A stretch of DNA of 64,000 bases from contig NZ_JBCNJT010000003.1 in assembly GCF_039596395.1 (NCBI RefSeq), forward strand, positions 310,001 through 374,000, read 5' to 3'. How positions within the stretch are numbered: position 1 is the first letter of the stretch; each line of letters begins with the position of its first letter. The DNA comes from Fluviicola sp. (GTDB lineage: Bacteria; Bacteroidota; Bacteroidia; Flavobacteriales_D; Crocinitomicaceae). Below, piece after piece: positions 41,725-50,636 of the stretch. The position numbers and the translations under genes are program-made. Below the pieces are notes generated by a model. It saw only the letters and a list, made by a program, of their open reading frames with translations, was not told the origin of the DNA and ran no database searches.

Positions 41725-44700
41725 TTATCTCAACAATTGGATATGTCCCGTTTTCGTATTCTTTTTATCCGATCCCGAAGACTTGAAACGTACTGTCCAG
41801 GTGTATACTCCGGCTTTGCATAATTCACCGTTGTATGTGCCGTCCCAGCCGTATTGCGTATCGTTCGATTCAAACAGCGTTTCTCCCCAGCGGTTATAAA
41901 TCGTCAATGTATAATTGAAAGGATCAAATCCGGAAGTAAATACCGGAGTGAATACGTTGTTGAACTCATCTCCGTCCGGAGTAAAGGTATTCGGAACGTA
42001 GTAAACCAATTCTTCCTGGATTGTTACCGTAACTTTGGCCGTATCCGGACAATTTCCTGCATTATTTGCAATCAATGTAATCACATAGTTTCCTGCATCT
42101 TCCGTATACGTATGACTTGGATTGAACAAATTGCTCATTTCTCCGTCACCGAAATCCCAGGAATAAACAGAAGCATTGGAAGAAGTATTAAATGTATGGA
42201 ATTCCGGATTCATCAAACCATGCACCGGGTCGTTTACAGAAAATGCTGCAACGGCATTCGGCAAAGCACAAATAAAGCTTGGGAATAAAGTGGTGGTAGC
42301 ACATCCCGCCTGGCTGGTAGAAGTAACCGTAATATCATAGCATCCGGCACTGTTGAAAGTATGATTCACACTGTCCAACTGATTTGAGTTTGGAGAACCG
42401 TCTCCGAAATTCCAGGTAACGGAACCTGAAGGATTGCTCTCGTCTACAATGTAAGTAGAGAATGGAACGCAACCGCTGGAGCGTAGTGTCGAAATCTGAA
42501 CAACAGGCATTGGGTTGATAAGAATGCTGGAAGTTGCCGGTGTTGCACATCCGCTCGTAACGGTATATGTTATGGAATGAGAACCTGCTCCTGCCTGTGT
42601 GGGTGAGAATTCACCGGTAGTGGCATCCACAATTCCGTCTCCCGACCAGGTTCCCCCTGAAATGCTTGCAGAAAGCATCGTGTTGGCTGCTGCTTCACAG
42701 AACGGACCCGCAGGAGTAATAACAGGTACTTGCCCGGAATTGACAACTACGTCGGTTGTTGTGGAAGAGGTACAGCCGTTGAGGGATGTGGTAACTGTAT
42801 AAGTCCCGCCTGCGCTTACTGTAACCGAAGGAATAGAACCGTTTTGAGTACCCGCGCTGAATCCGTTTGGCCCTGACCAGCTGTAATTAGTTCCCGGTAA
42901 ACTAGTCGCTTGAAGTTGCATGGTGCCTCCTTCACACAGCGGACCGTTATTCGTTGCGCTAACCGTTGGAACCGGGTTAACCGTTAAGGTCATGCTTGCG
43001 GTTGCAGAGCAAGATCCTGTTGTTCCGGTTACGGTATAAGTAGTGGTAACTGTTGGATTTGCCGTGACACTTGCTCCTGTAGCAGAAGATAACCCGGTAG
43101 AAGGGCTCCAGCTGTAATTGGTAGCTCCTGACGCGGTTAATGTCGTTGAAGCTCCGCTGCAAATACTTGTATTCGGTGAAACCGAAACAACCACCGGAGT
43201 AACAGTAACCGTTACCGGTAAAGAAGCCGTACAGCTTCCGCTGGTTCCGGAAACCGTATACGTTGTGGTTGTCGTCGGACTGGCGGTAACACTGGCTCCC
43301 GTAGTAGACGATAATCCTGTTGAAGGTGACCAGGAATAGTTGGTTGCTCCACTGGCAGTCAAAACGGTAGAACCACCGGTGCAAATACTTGCGTTGGGAG
43401 AAACCGTGAGCGCAAGTGGAGTAACTGTTACAGTAACCGTTTGAGTAGCTGTACAGGATCCGTTTGTACCGGTCACTGTGTAAGTGGTCGTTGAAGCAGG
43501 AGTTGCCGTAACACTTGCTCCCGTGGAAGCCGACAATCCGGTTGCAGGCGACCAGGAATAACTGCTTGCTCCGCCGGCTGTTAATGTAGTTGATGCACCG
43601 CTGCAAATACTTGCATTGGGTGAAACGGTCAGGTTCAATGGAGTTACGGTAACGGTTGTTGTAGCCGTTGCCGAGCAGGATCCGGTTGTTCCTGTTACGG
43701 TATACGTAGTTGTTGTCGTTGGATTAGCAGTTACCGTAGCGCCGGTTGTCGACGATAATCCAGTGGCCGGAGACCAGGTATAATTGGTTGCACCTGTTGC
43801 TGTTAAGGTAGTAGAAGCACCCGAACAAATGGTTGTACTTGGTGTAACACCAACGGTGATCGGGGCGACTGTTACGGTGACCGTTGCATTACTGGTACAG
43901 CCGGCTGTATTTCCGGTAACGGTATACGTGGTCGTTGATGCCGGACTGGCGGTGACCGTGGCTCCCGTTGTGGATGATAATCCTGTTGGCGGCGACCAGG
44001 TATAGGTTCCTGCACCGCTTGCAGTCAATGTTGCACTTCCTCCCGCACAAATGGTTTGTGCAGGTGGTGGAGTTACTGTTGCGCTGTTTACAGTAATGGT
44101 TGTGGTGGAAACCGGTGAAGTACATGCACCTGATCCTACTACATAACTGATGGTATGTGTACCGATACCTGCAGTTGCAGGATTGAATACTCCTGTCGGG
44201 GAAACTCCCGGTCCAGACCAGGTTCCTCCCATGTCGGCAGCAATTAATTGCGTGGAACCGGATGTTACACAAAATGGCCCTGCCGGGGTAATGGTCGAAT
44301 TCGGAAGGCCCGTTTGAGCTCCTGTTGGCCCGAGTGACATGGTAAAAGTGCTGGAACTTCCACTCCAGTTTTCAACCACGATCATGATTTCCTGTCCTGC
44401 TGTAACCATCGGAGCCGGAACAGACGATGAACAAGGGAAAGAGTTCCCGAACTGGTTACATCCGCTGGATGCACTCGCATAGTTACAACCGATTTGGTTG
44501 CTGGTATTTTGAATGGCAGTACATGGAGATTGCCCGTTCGGAATATTGAAAACAGCTACATCCAGGAAACCCGAGTTGGAATTTCCGTCGATCAGCATGT
44601 TCAGTGGCCCCGAAGTCGTAATGTGCAGGATGATGTATCCCATATTCGGGCCGAAGAAATCCAGACAGGTACTCACAACCGGCCCAGGAGACACAAACGT

Positions 44701-44835
44701 GTATGGCCCTGCGGTTCCTGCCGTACAAATGGAGGTGTTGGTATTACACTGTGCATTTGCCGATTGGGTTCCGGTGAAAAGAGAAAAGGAAAAAGAGAAT
44801 AGGAGAGTAACGAGTAGTAACTTAATGTATTTCAT
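41725..44835 (-). CDS. Secreted repeat protein with type B T9SS (CHU_C) domain
   Basis: A 1036 aa surface protein with signal peptide MKYIKLLLVTLLFSFSFSLFTGTQSANAQ. After an N-terminal lectin-like or jellyroll-type region (about 30-200, Cys-rich), five Ig-like repeats of exactly 74 aa (NASICSGASTTLTA, YSWSPATGLSS, TTTYTVTG) occupy about residues 256-625, followed by further Ig-like and two PKD-type domains (WNFGDGSPN, WDFGDGE). The last 95 residues (LVYYVPNTFTPDGDEFNNV to TGHIQLLR) are a type B T9SS domain. It resembles the protein at 30-5132 in plan but not in repeat sequence. ATG 44835 is chosen over a TTG at 44850; it overlaps the stop of the upstream small gene by 14 nt. Confidence 0.9.
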   Translation of the reverse strand: MKYIKLLLVTLLFSFSFSLFTGTQSANAQCNTNTSICTAGTAGPYTFVSPGPVVSTCLDFFGPNMGYIILHITTSGPLNMLIDGNSNSGFLDVAVFNIPNGQSPCTAIQNTSNQIGCNYASASSGCNQFGNSFPCSSSVPAPMVTAGQEIMIVVENWSGSSSTFTMSLGPTGAQTGLPNSTITPAGPFCVTSGSTQLIAADMGGTWSGPGVSPTGVFNPATAGIGTHTISYVVGSGACTSPVSTTTITVNSATVTPPPAQTICAGGSATLTASGAGTYTWSPPTGLSSTTGATVTASPASTTTYTVTGNTAGCTSNATVTVTVAPITVGVTPSTTICSGASTTLTATGATNYTWSPATGLSSTTGATVTANPTTTTTYTVTGTTGSCSATATTTVTVTPLNLTVSPNASICSGASTTLTAGGASSYSWSPATGLSASTGASVTATPASTTTYTVTGTNGSCTATQTVTVTVTPLALTVSPNASICTGGSTVLTASGATNYSWSPSTGLSSTTGASVTASPTTTTTYTVSGTSGSCTASLPVTVTVTPVVVSVSPNTSICSGASTTLTASGATNYSWSPSTGLSSATGASVTANPTVTTTYTVTGTTGSCSATASMTLTVNPVPTVSATNNGPLCEGGTMQLQATSLPGTNYSWSGPNGFSAGTQNGSIPSVTVSAGGTYTVTTSLNGCTSSTTTDVVVNSGQVPVITPAGPFCEAAANTMLSASISGGTWSGDGIVDATTGEFSPTQAGAGSHSITYTVTSGCATPATSSILINPMPVVQISTLRSSGCVPFSTYIVDESNPSGSVTWNFGDGSPNSNQLDSVNHTFNSAGCYDITVTSTSQAGCATTTLFPSFICALPNAVAAFSVNDPVHGLMNPEFHTFNTSSNASVYSWDFGDGEMSNLFNPSHTYTEDAGNYVITLIANNAGNCPDTAKVTVTIQEELVYYVPNTFTPDGDEFNNVFTPVFTSGFDPFNYTLTIYNRWGETLFESNDTQYGWDGTYNGELCKAGVYTWTVRFKSSGSDKKNTKTGHIQLLR
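42961..44070 (-). repeat. Five tandem 222 bp in-frame repeats
   Basis: The block is 1110 bp, exactly five 222 bp units, each encoding a 74 aa Ig-like module with TICSGASTTLTA and TTTYTVTGT landmarks. The units are less alike than those at 1740-3905. Confidence 0.85.
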
Positions 44836-45256
44836 AACCGTTGTATCCAAAATGTAAAACTAATTCATTGATCATTGCAGGCGTAAGCTGCACGTTACAG
44901 TTGATGCGCACGGAAGTGAAGTCATCACTGAAATCGATTACGTTTAAATAGGGGTAATGGGATTTTAAACGAAGATTCACCCGTTCTTCGCGCTGTGCAT
45001 CTCCCAAGGGGCGATAAGACACAAACGTAAAGGTGAAATCATCCAGTTGCTGAATGATGCATTTAGAGTTGCTTCCTGCCTGATGGAGCAGCATATCCAC
45101 TTCAGAAGTAGATTGACCGTTCGAGATCAGTTGAGAACGAACCGAGTTTAAAGAATCAACATGTGCGGATGTTTGACCGAACGATATAGTTGAAAAAACC
45201 ATAGTCGAAACGGAAAGAACGTAGCGTAGAAGCCTTGTTTTGTAGCAGTAGTACAT
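44822..45256 (-). CDS. Small exported protein of unknown function
   Basis: A 144 aa protein with a likely signal peptide (LLRYVLSVSTMVFSTISFGQ, preceded by MYYCYKTR). The mature part, about 115 aa, has LNSVRSQLISNGQSTSEVDMLLHQAG and a beta-rich C-terminus (LNVIDFSDDFTSVRINCNVQL, ELVLHFGYNGYEIH), with two cysteines. I recognise no family. It overlaps the large type B T9SS gene by 14 nt, so the two are co-translated and probably act together; small partner proteins before T9SS cargo genes are common in this group. A TATATTCG box lies 19 nt upstream. Confidence 0.65.
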   Translation of the reverse strand: MYYCYKTRLLRYVLSVSTMVFSTISFGQTSAHVDSLNSVRSQLISNGQSTSEVDMLLHQAGSNSKCIIQQLDDFTFTFVSYRPLGDAQREERVNLRLKSHYPYLNVIDFSDDFTSVRINCNVQLTPAMINELVLHFGYNGYEIH

Positions 45257-45275
45257 TATAAATTAGTTTCGTGTT

Positions 45276-45283
45276 CGAATATA
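45276..45283 (-). promoter_or_regulatory. Variant -7 box TATATTCG for small gene/T9SS operon
   Basis: The same TAnnTTCG variant as at 12348-12355; it ends 19 nt before the ATG at 45256. Confidence 0.4.
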
Positions 45284-45325
45284 CAACGAAACAATTGATT
45301 CCTGGTTGCCTAAATTGTTAATTAA

Positions 45326-45356
45326 AAAAAGCGTGTTGTAAAGTAACACGCTTTTT
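45326..45356 (-). terminator. Terminator of the TonB receptor gene
   Basis: A 12 bp stem AAAAAGCGTGTT (45326-45337) with AACACGCTTTTT (45345-45356) and a 7 nt loop, 8 nt after the stop at 45365, with U-runs on both strands. Confidence 0.88.
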
Positions 45357-45364
45357 AACTGAAG

Positions 45365-47707
45365 TTAGAATTTATAACTGATCCCCAAACTCGGAAGTAG
45401 CGGGAACTGGTAAATCTTTTCATTGGTAACCCGGTTCACATAGAAAATATTCTTTCTGTTGTAAGCATTGGTTACTGCAGCGATGATTTCAAGTTCTGTT
45501 TTGTTCTTGAATTTGAACTGTTTTTTGATCGTGATATCCAATCGGTGGTAAGTAGGAAGTCTTTTCGAGTTGAAATCTCCTAACAATACCCCGACACCTG
45601 ATGAATTGGTGGACGTATAATCTGTTGTTACACCTTGTCCGAATGTTTCAGGCTGGTAGTAACCTGCAGTCGGAGTGAACGGAAGCCCTGATCCGAAGTT
45701 CCAGCGTACGTTTACCTCCAGGTCTTTTTTCTTTCCGAAAGCATAGGAAGCAACTAAGTTTACGTTATGACGACGGTCAAATACAGGAGCGTAAGTGGTA
45801 AATCCGTCCCAGCGTGTATTCTTTCCGTAGGAATAAACTCCCCATAAGAACAACCTGTTCAAGGTGTATTTCAACAATACGTCAACCCCGTAAGATTTTC
45901 CGCTTTCGATCAGGAAGTCTTTTTTATACACGTCGTCTTCTTTGGAGAACTCGGAAACGTCTTCGTATAATTTGTTTATATTGATATTACTCAGTTGCGG
46001 GAAGTACTTGAAGTATCCTTCGATGTTCAGCATCAGGTTCTTGGTCAGGTCAAGTTCACCACCGATGATCGCATGCCAGGAGTATTGGATCCCGTTCTTC
46101 GGGTTTTTCGTTTTTCCGTTTTCAGTAATGAAATTTGCCTGAACATTTGACGGAGCACTTAATAACCCGTTAAACAAATTCACGATATCCCTGTCTGAAG
46201 AAGCGGTCGTAAAGTTTTGAGAGTAACGTCCTCCGGATAATTTCAAACGGAATATATCGCTTGCGTTGTATTTGATACCCAAACGCGGTTCCAGTGAAAT
46301 GGTGCTCAAACTTGCATAAGCCTGAACGCGCATTCCCGGTTGAACCACAAATCTTTTGGTAACGAATTTGTAATTGGCATAAGCCCCGATCTCAACCGTG
46401 TTGTTTTGGTCCTGGATTTTGGATGCCACTTCGTTGTAGGTCAAATAATCTGTTTTGAAAATATTGATCCCGATTCCGTAATCGATCTGGCTTTCATTTT
46501 TCAGGAAGTAAGAGAAATCAAATCCAAGATCTGTTCCCACGATAGAGCTGGTACGTGGCTGAGAACCTACTTCGTTGAAGTTGGTCTTGTAGCTGGAAGC
46601 TGTTAAGTGACCTTTGATGAATGTTTTTCCTCCACCGGGCAATAAGATCCACGACAATCCTCCACCTGCCTGCTGGAAATCCAAAGCTGCAGATTCGTTG
46701 TAGTTTACCTTGTCGGTATTGCTGAACCCGAAGACGGAGATTTTGGATCCCTGTCCGGTTGCGAACGTCAATTTTCCGTATAAATCCGTGAAGTTATAAG
46801 GCAACCCGTTTCCGTTGTTTACTCCGCGGTATAAGTCTTTGGAGGTGTAATCCAGTAAGGAATGCTTTGCTGAAAAGATAAACGATCCTGCTCCCGGTCT
46901 TCCTTCTTTGGCGCGGTACATAGGTCCTTCTACTACTAATTTTGCAAGGAAAGGAGACACGGAAACTTTTCCTCCGAAATTCTTTTTATTTCCGTCGCGG
47001 TAGGTAATATCCATGACAGAAGAAATTCTTCCTCCGTACTTGGAATCAAATCCTCCGGTGTAAATATCCACGTTCTTCACCAATTCCGTTTCAAAGATTG
47101 AGAAGAAACCAATGGAGTGGAAGGGGTTATAAATCGTCATTCCGTCCAAAAGCACTTTATTCTGGATTGGTGTTCCCCCACGAACATACAACTGACCTCC
47201 CTGGTCACCTGTTGTAACAACCCCCGGAGTTACCGAGAAAGCTGCCGTAATATCGTTTTCTGCACCTACCGCCGGAATTCGCTCCAATCCTTTTTTGTCC
47301 AATTTGATCACGGACATGAGTACCTCGGTGGTTTTTGCTTTGGTTTCAGCTGAAATTTCCACTTCACCGATATCGGTAGCATCTTCTTCCAGTAATTCGA
47401 TTCTCAATTCGGTAATACCTCCTTTTTCAATAACCTTGATCTCCTGGTTGTATTCTTTGAAATCAGCCGATTGTATTTTCAACAGATAAGTCCCGATCGG
47501 AACTTTCGGAATGGAAAAGAATCCATTCACATCCGCACTTGCTCCAAGGATAGCCTGAGTTTTTTCGGTCGGAACAAGAATTACTTTTTCAAACGGAACA
47601 ACTTCGCTGTTTACGTTATTGAATAAGAATCCGCGAACGGTATGATCTTGAGAAAATGAGATAATTGAAACGGTTAAGAATGCAAATAAGGAGAGTATTT
47701 GTTTCAT
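45365..47707 (-). CDS. TonB-dependent receptor with carboxypeptidase-like regulatory domain
   Basis: A 780 aa outer-membrane receptor. A signal peptide (MKQILSLFAFLTVSIISFSQ), an N-terminal regulatory-like beta-sandwich (about 22-110; VRGFLFNNVNSEVVPFEKV), the plug (RIPAVGAENDITAAFSV, GQLYVRGGTPIQNKVLLDG) and a barrel ending LPSLGISYKF. The plug signature is the common Bacteroidota kind with no SusD partner. The substrate cannot be told; there are no transport or catabolic neighbours. It is flanked by a terminator and by its own promoter (TAACTTCG, 28 nt before the ATG), so it is transcribed alone. Confidence 0.92.
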   Translation of the reverse strand: MKQILSLFAFLTVSIISFSQDHTVRGFLFNNVNSEVVPFEKVILVPTEKTQAILGASADVNGFFSIPKVPIGTYLLKIQSADFKEYNQEIKVIEKGGITELRIELLEEDATDIGEVEISAETKAKTTEVLMSVIKLDKKGLERIPAVGAENDITAAFSVTPGVVTTGDQGGQLYVRGGTPIQNKVLLDGMTIYNPFHSIGFFSIFETELVKNVDIYTGGFDSKYGGRISSVMDITYRDGNKKNFGGKVSVSPFLAKLVVEGPMYRAKEGRPGAGSFIFSAKHSLLDYTSKDLYRGVNNGNGLPYNFTDLYGKLTFATGQGSKISVFGFSNTDKVNYNESAALDFQQAGGGLSWILLPGGGKTFIKGHLTASSYKTNFNEVGSQPRTSSIVGTDLGFDFSYFLKNESQIDYGIGINIFKTDYLTYNEVASKIQDQNNTVEIGAYANYKFVTKRFVVQPGMRVQAYASLSTISLEPRLGIKYNASDIFRLKLSGGRYSQNFTTASSDRDIVNLFNGLLSAPSNVQANFITENGKTKNPKNGIQYSWHAIIGGELDLTKNLMLNIEGYFKYFPQLSNININKLYEDVSEFSKEDDVYKKDFLIESGKSYGVDVLLKYTLNRLFLWGVYSYGKNTRWDGFTTYAPVFDRRHNVNLVASYAFGKKKDLEVNVRWNFGSGLPFTPTAGYYQPETFGQGVTTDYTSTNSSGVGVLLGDFNSKRLPTYHRLDITIKKQFKFKNKTELEIIAAVTNAYNRKNIFYVNRVTNEKIYQFPLLPSLGISYKF

Positions 47708-47735
47708 ATGTTTTATCCTAGTTTTAAAGAAGTTC

Positions 47736-47743
47736 CGAAGTTA
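47736..47743 (-). promoter_or_regulatory. Variant -7 box TAACTTCG for TonB receptor gene
   Basis: A TAnnTTCG form, 28 nt before the ATG at 47707. Confidence 0.4.
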
Positions 47744-47824
47744 CATAATTAACACTAATTAACGAGTGAAAACTTCGAAAAATGATTAAACGTGCAGATT
47801 ATTGATTAAACGGACTTTAATTTG

Positions 47825-47890
47825 AATGATCAATTGTGAATGGATCAATTATCAAGAATTCCCCGGTCTGATAATTTATCATTGATCATT
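47825..47890. repeat. Intergenic inverted repeat after mazG
   Basis: AATGATCAAT (47825-47834) pairs with ATTGATCATT (47881-47890), and AATTATCA (47847-47854) with TGATAATT (47869-47876). The right arm covers part of the mazG stop codon. Composition and layout resemble the element at 59745-59810. It may terminate mazG. Confidence 0.6.
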
Positions 47891-48692
47891 AACTGTTGCG
47901 CAGCAACACTTTCGCTTTCTCCCAATAAACATCCATTTCTTCCAGCGACATTTCTCCCATGTTTTTAGCATCTCCGGCAATCAATTCTTCCATTTTCTGG
48001 AAACGGGATTTGAATTTCCGGTTAGTGGATTCCAGGGCATCTTCGGGATTGATGTTGATGAAACGGGCATAATTTACCAGTGAGAACATCACGTCTCCGA
48101 ATTCGTCTTCGATCTTTTCCGGATCCAAAGTCTGCTGAGCTTCGTGCAATTCCGAGAATTCTTCGATCACTTTATTTTTGACGTCTTCAATATCAGACCA
48201 TTCAAAACCGATTCCCTTGACTTTTTCCTGGATGCGCATCGCTTTGATTAAAGCGGGTAACGTATTCGGTACGCCTTCCAGCACAGATTTTTTGCCTTCT
48301 TTCAGTTTGATCTTTTCCCAGTTTGCTTTCACTTCTTCTTCCGAATCAGCGGTTACGTTGCCGTAAATGTGCGGGTGACGATGGATTAACTTGTCGCAAA
48401 TTCCGTTGAGGACGCTGGTCACATCAAAAGCTCCCAGTTCCGACCCGATTTTAGCATAAAAAACCAAATGCAGGAACAAGTCTCCCAATTCGCCCTGGAT
48501 ACCGGCTAAATCGTTGGCTTGGATCGCATCTGCCAATTCGTATGTTTCCTCAATGGTCAGATGCCGCAGCGATTGGATGGTTTGTTTTTTATCCCACGGA
48601 CATTTTTCGCGCAGGTCGTCCATAATGGTTAATAAACGCGCAAAAGCTTCCAGTCTCGGGTCCTGATTTAAATTATTATTAGCTAATTCCAT
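47889..48692 (-). CDS. mazG: Nucleoside triphosphate pyrophosphohydrolase MazG
   Basis: A 267 aa enzyme that hydrolyses NTPs to NMP and pyrophosphate, cleaning the nucleotide pool. It has two tandem MazG domains: CPWDKKQTIQSLRHLTIEETYELADAI with EGELGDLFLHLVFYA-type motif (QGELGDLFLHLVFYAKIG), and a second half with IEEFSELHEAQ and EDEFGDVMFSLVNYA, each giving the ExxE and ExxD metal ligands. I chose ATG 48692 rather than 48707 because the -7 box TACATTTG (48697-48704) lies between them, ending 4 nt before 48692. The mRNA is probably leaderless. It diverges from the PagL-like gene. Confidence 0.95.
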   Translation of the reverse strand: MELANNNLNQDPRLEAFARLLTIMDDLREKCPWDKKQTIQSLRHLTIEETYELADAIQANDLAGIQGELGDLFLHLVFYAKIGSELGAFDVTSVLNGICDKLIHRHPHIYGNVTADSEEEVKANWEKIKLKEGKKSVLEGVPNTLPALIKAMRIQEKVKGIGFEWSDIEDVKNKVIEEFSELHEAQQTLDPEKIEDEFGDVMFSLVNYARFININPEDALESTNRKFKSRFQKMEELIAGDAKNMGEMSLEEMDVYWEKAKVLLRNS

Positions 48693-48696
48693 ACTG

Positions 48697-48704
48697 CAAA
48701 TGTA
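48697..48704 (-). promoter_or_regulatory. -7 box TACATTTG, leaderless arrangement for mazG
   Basis: It ends 4 nt before the chosen mazG ATG. It is back to back with the box of the divergent gene; the two are only 16 bp apart. Confidence 0.55.
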
Positions 48705-48720
48705 CATAGAACAAAATTTG

Positions 48721-48728
48721 TAATTTTG
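48721..48728 (+). promoter_or_regulatory. -7 box TAATTTTG, leaderless arrangement for PagL-like gene
   Basis: It ends 4 nt before the ATG at 48733, the same spacing as mazG on the other strand. Confidence 0.55.
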
Positions 48729-48732
48729 GATT

Positions 48733-49836
48733 ATGAAAATTGCCTTGCTGTTTTTTTTACTTCCTGTTTTTTGCTACTCCCAGGAAAGTAGAATCGATGA
48801 TTGGGCTTTCTCCCTGAAAGGAAAGTCCGGTTTTTTAGCTGCACATCGTGGTACGATGGGACATCTTGCCAAAGACCGTCTTTTTGCCGGAGAACTTTCG
48901 TTCAGTAAGCGTTTGCGCTCAAAGAACTGGTGCGAAGAATACCGGAATCCTTACGCGGGAATAACACTTTACGGATCTAATTTAGGAAACAGGGAAATAT
49001 TGGGTTACGGCTTCGGAGCTTACGGATTTATTGAATTCCCATGGACAAGAGGCGAAAAACATGTATTTACCTGTAAGTTGGGGGCCGGCTTGGGTGCCGT
49101 TACCAAAGTGTATGATGTAGCCAAAAACCCGAAGAACGTACCGATGAGTACCTATCTGAATGCGTTGATTTGCCTGGGAATCCAGGGAAGATGGTACATG
49201 AAGCCGCAACACGCTTTGATTTACAGCCTGGATATGACGCATTTTTCGAACGGGTCCAGTAAAGTTCCGAACCTCGGGTTAAACATGCCCTATATCGGAT
49301 TGGGCTATGAATATACCTTCAAAAAGAAAGAAGTAACGAACCTGAACCTGACGACGTTCGAACGTGTTCCTTTCTTCAAAAACTGGAATGTTTCGGTGGT
49401 CGGGATTATTTCCGATAAACAGATTTTCCCCACCGGAGGTAGACGCTACCCGGTTTACGCATTGAGCGGAATGCTTTTCAAGCAGTTCAAGCCGAAAGTG
49501 GGAATGGAGATCGCCTTGGATGTCATTTCGAAACAATCGATTACCTATTACCGCGAATATATCCCGAAAACGCAGTGGGACATTTTACAGATCGGTGGTT
49601 TTATCGGATACAATATTCCGCTGGATAAATTCCGTTTTGTGATCGGGATGGGAGCATATATGAAGGACCGCTACCAGCCGGATGCTATGTTCTATCACCG
49701 GGTTGGAATGCGTTACCAGTTCGGGAACGGCTTGTTGCTGAACCTGGTTTTGAAATCACACTGGGCAAAAGCGGATTATATTGAATATGGTGTTGGATAC
49801 ACTTTTAACTACAAAGGAAGGTATCATGCGAAATAA
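48733..49836 (+). CDS. Acyloxyacyl hydrolase / PagL-like outer-membrane lipid A deacylase
   Basis: A 367 aa outer-membrane protein with signal peptide MKIALLFFLLPVFCYSQ. The first half has the PagL barrel pattern with LDMTHFSNGSSKVPNLGLNM, containing the His-x-Ser pair of PagL and the conserved Asn-Gly, followed by a second barrel-like half of about 170 residues. PagL removes the 3-O acyl chain of lipid A, and Bacteroidota annotate this group as acyloxyacyl hydrolase. The length is about double that of PagL, so the C-terminal half is an addition of unknown role. The downstream lipoprotein gene overlaps its 3' end by 11 nt. Confidence 0.8.
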   Translation: MKIALLFFLLPVFCYSQESRIDDWAFSLKGKSGFLAAHRGTMGHLAKDRLFAGELSFSKRLRSKNWCEEYRNPYAGITLYGSNLGNREILGYGFGAYGFIEFPWTRGEKHVFTCKLGAGLGAVTKVYDVAKNPKNVPMSTYLNALICLGIQGRWYMKPQHALIYSLDMTHFSNGSSKVPNLGLNMPYIGLGYEYTFKKKEVTNLNLTTFERVPFFKNWNVSVVGIISDKQIFPTGGRRYPVYALSGMLFKQFKPKVGMEIALDVISKQSITYYREYIPKTQWDILQIGGFIGYNIPLDKFRFVIGMGAYMKDRYQPDAMFYHRVGMRYQFGNGLLLNLVLKSHWAKADYIEYGVGYTFNYKGRYHAK

Positions 49837-50566
49837 CTGGATAGTGTTGATCGTAACAAGTTTGCTTGTTTTTTCCTGTAAAAAACCGGAAAACAGGACC
49901 TGTTTCAAATTATTGGGATCTGAAACTACAAAAGAGATCCAGCTGGCATCATTTAATCAGTTGGATTTGAGAGAACACGTGGAATACGTGCTGATCCAGG
50001 ATTCGTTGGATAAAGTGGTGCTGAAAGGCGGGAAGAACCTGTTGAACCTGATTGAAGTGAAGTCTGAAGGGGGGATATTGACCATCGAGAACAAGAACCG
50101 TTGCGGATTCCTCCGGAATGCGAAAAAAGTGGTGGTGGCCGAAATCCATTTTACACACCTCATCAATATCCGGTTTATCGGAACGGAACCTTTGACGAAT
50201 GTTGGAACCATCAACACCGATTATTTTACTTTTTACAGCCGCGATGGTGCCGGAGATGTGATCCTGGATATCAATGCGATACAAATCGATGCGGAAGCAA
50301 ATCATGGCTGGTGTAATTTTACCTTTACGGGAACTGCCCAAAAAGCACGTATTTGTGCAAAGAGCAACAGCTATTGCGATGTAAGCGGGTTAACGGTTTC
50401 CGATTCCATTTACGTAGCGTCGGAAACGGTCGGGGATATTAAGATCAATGCTGATAACCTGGTTATTCACGGGTATATTACCGAATCCGGGAATATTTTG
50501 TACAAGGGAACACCGCTGGGACAGGATGTACTGATCAATGGAACAGGGACTGTGAAAGCATTTTGA
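49826..50566 (+). CDS. Lipoprotein with GIN (DUF2807) domain
   Basis: A 246 aa predicted lipoprotein (signal MRNNWIVLIVTSLL, lipobox VFSC then KKPE). The mature part is a beta-helix-like head GIN/DUF2807 domain: FNQLDLREHVEYVLIQD, VKSEGGILTIENKN, then repeated strand units ending GYITESGNILYKGTP. Such proteins are surface or periplasmic and of unknown function. ATG 49826 is chosen over 49781: the signal peptide starts here and AAGGAAGG lies upstream as a ribosome site. The 11 nt overlap with the PagL-like gene indicates coupled translation. It ends before palindrome copy 5. Confidence 0.85.
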   Translation: MRNNWIVLIVTSLLVFSCKKPENRTCFKLLGSETTKEIQLASFNQLDLREHVEYVLIQDSLDKVVLKGGKNLLNLIEVKSEGGILTIENKNRCGFLRNAKKVVVAEIHFTHLINIRFIGTEPLTNVGTINTDYFTFYSRDGAGDVILDINAIQIDAEANHGWCNFTFTGTAQKARICAKSNSYCDVSGLTVSDSIYVASETVGDIKINADNLVIHGYITESGNILYKGTPLGQDVLINGTGTVKAF

Positions 50567-50577
50567 AATAAATATTT

Positions 50578-50629
50578 GTAGGGACGCGATGCATTGAAAA
50601 AGTAGGGACGCGATGCATCGCGTCCCTAC
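50578..50629. repeat. GC-rich interspersed palindrome (copy 5) with adjacent half copy
   Basis: A perfect 28 nt palindrome (50602-50629), arms GTAGGGACGCGATG and CATCGCGTCCCTAC, preceded at 50578-50594 by a direct half copy GTAGGGACGCGATGCAT. The 24 nt spacing of full and half copy suggests a duplication event during spread of the element. It lies between convergent genes. Confidence 0.9.
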
Positions 50630-50636
50630 AGGAAAA

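Noticed and set aside
45326-45356. Hairpin as another member of the GC-rich palindrome family
   Set aside because: Its stem AAGCGTGTT differs and it has an ordinary 7 nt loop; it is a standard terminator.
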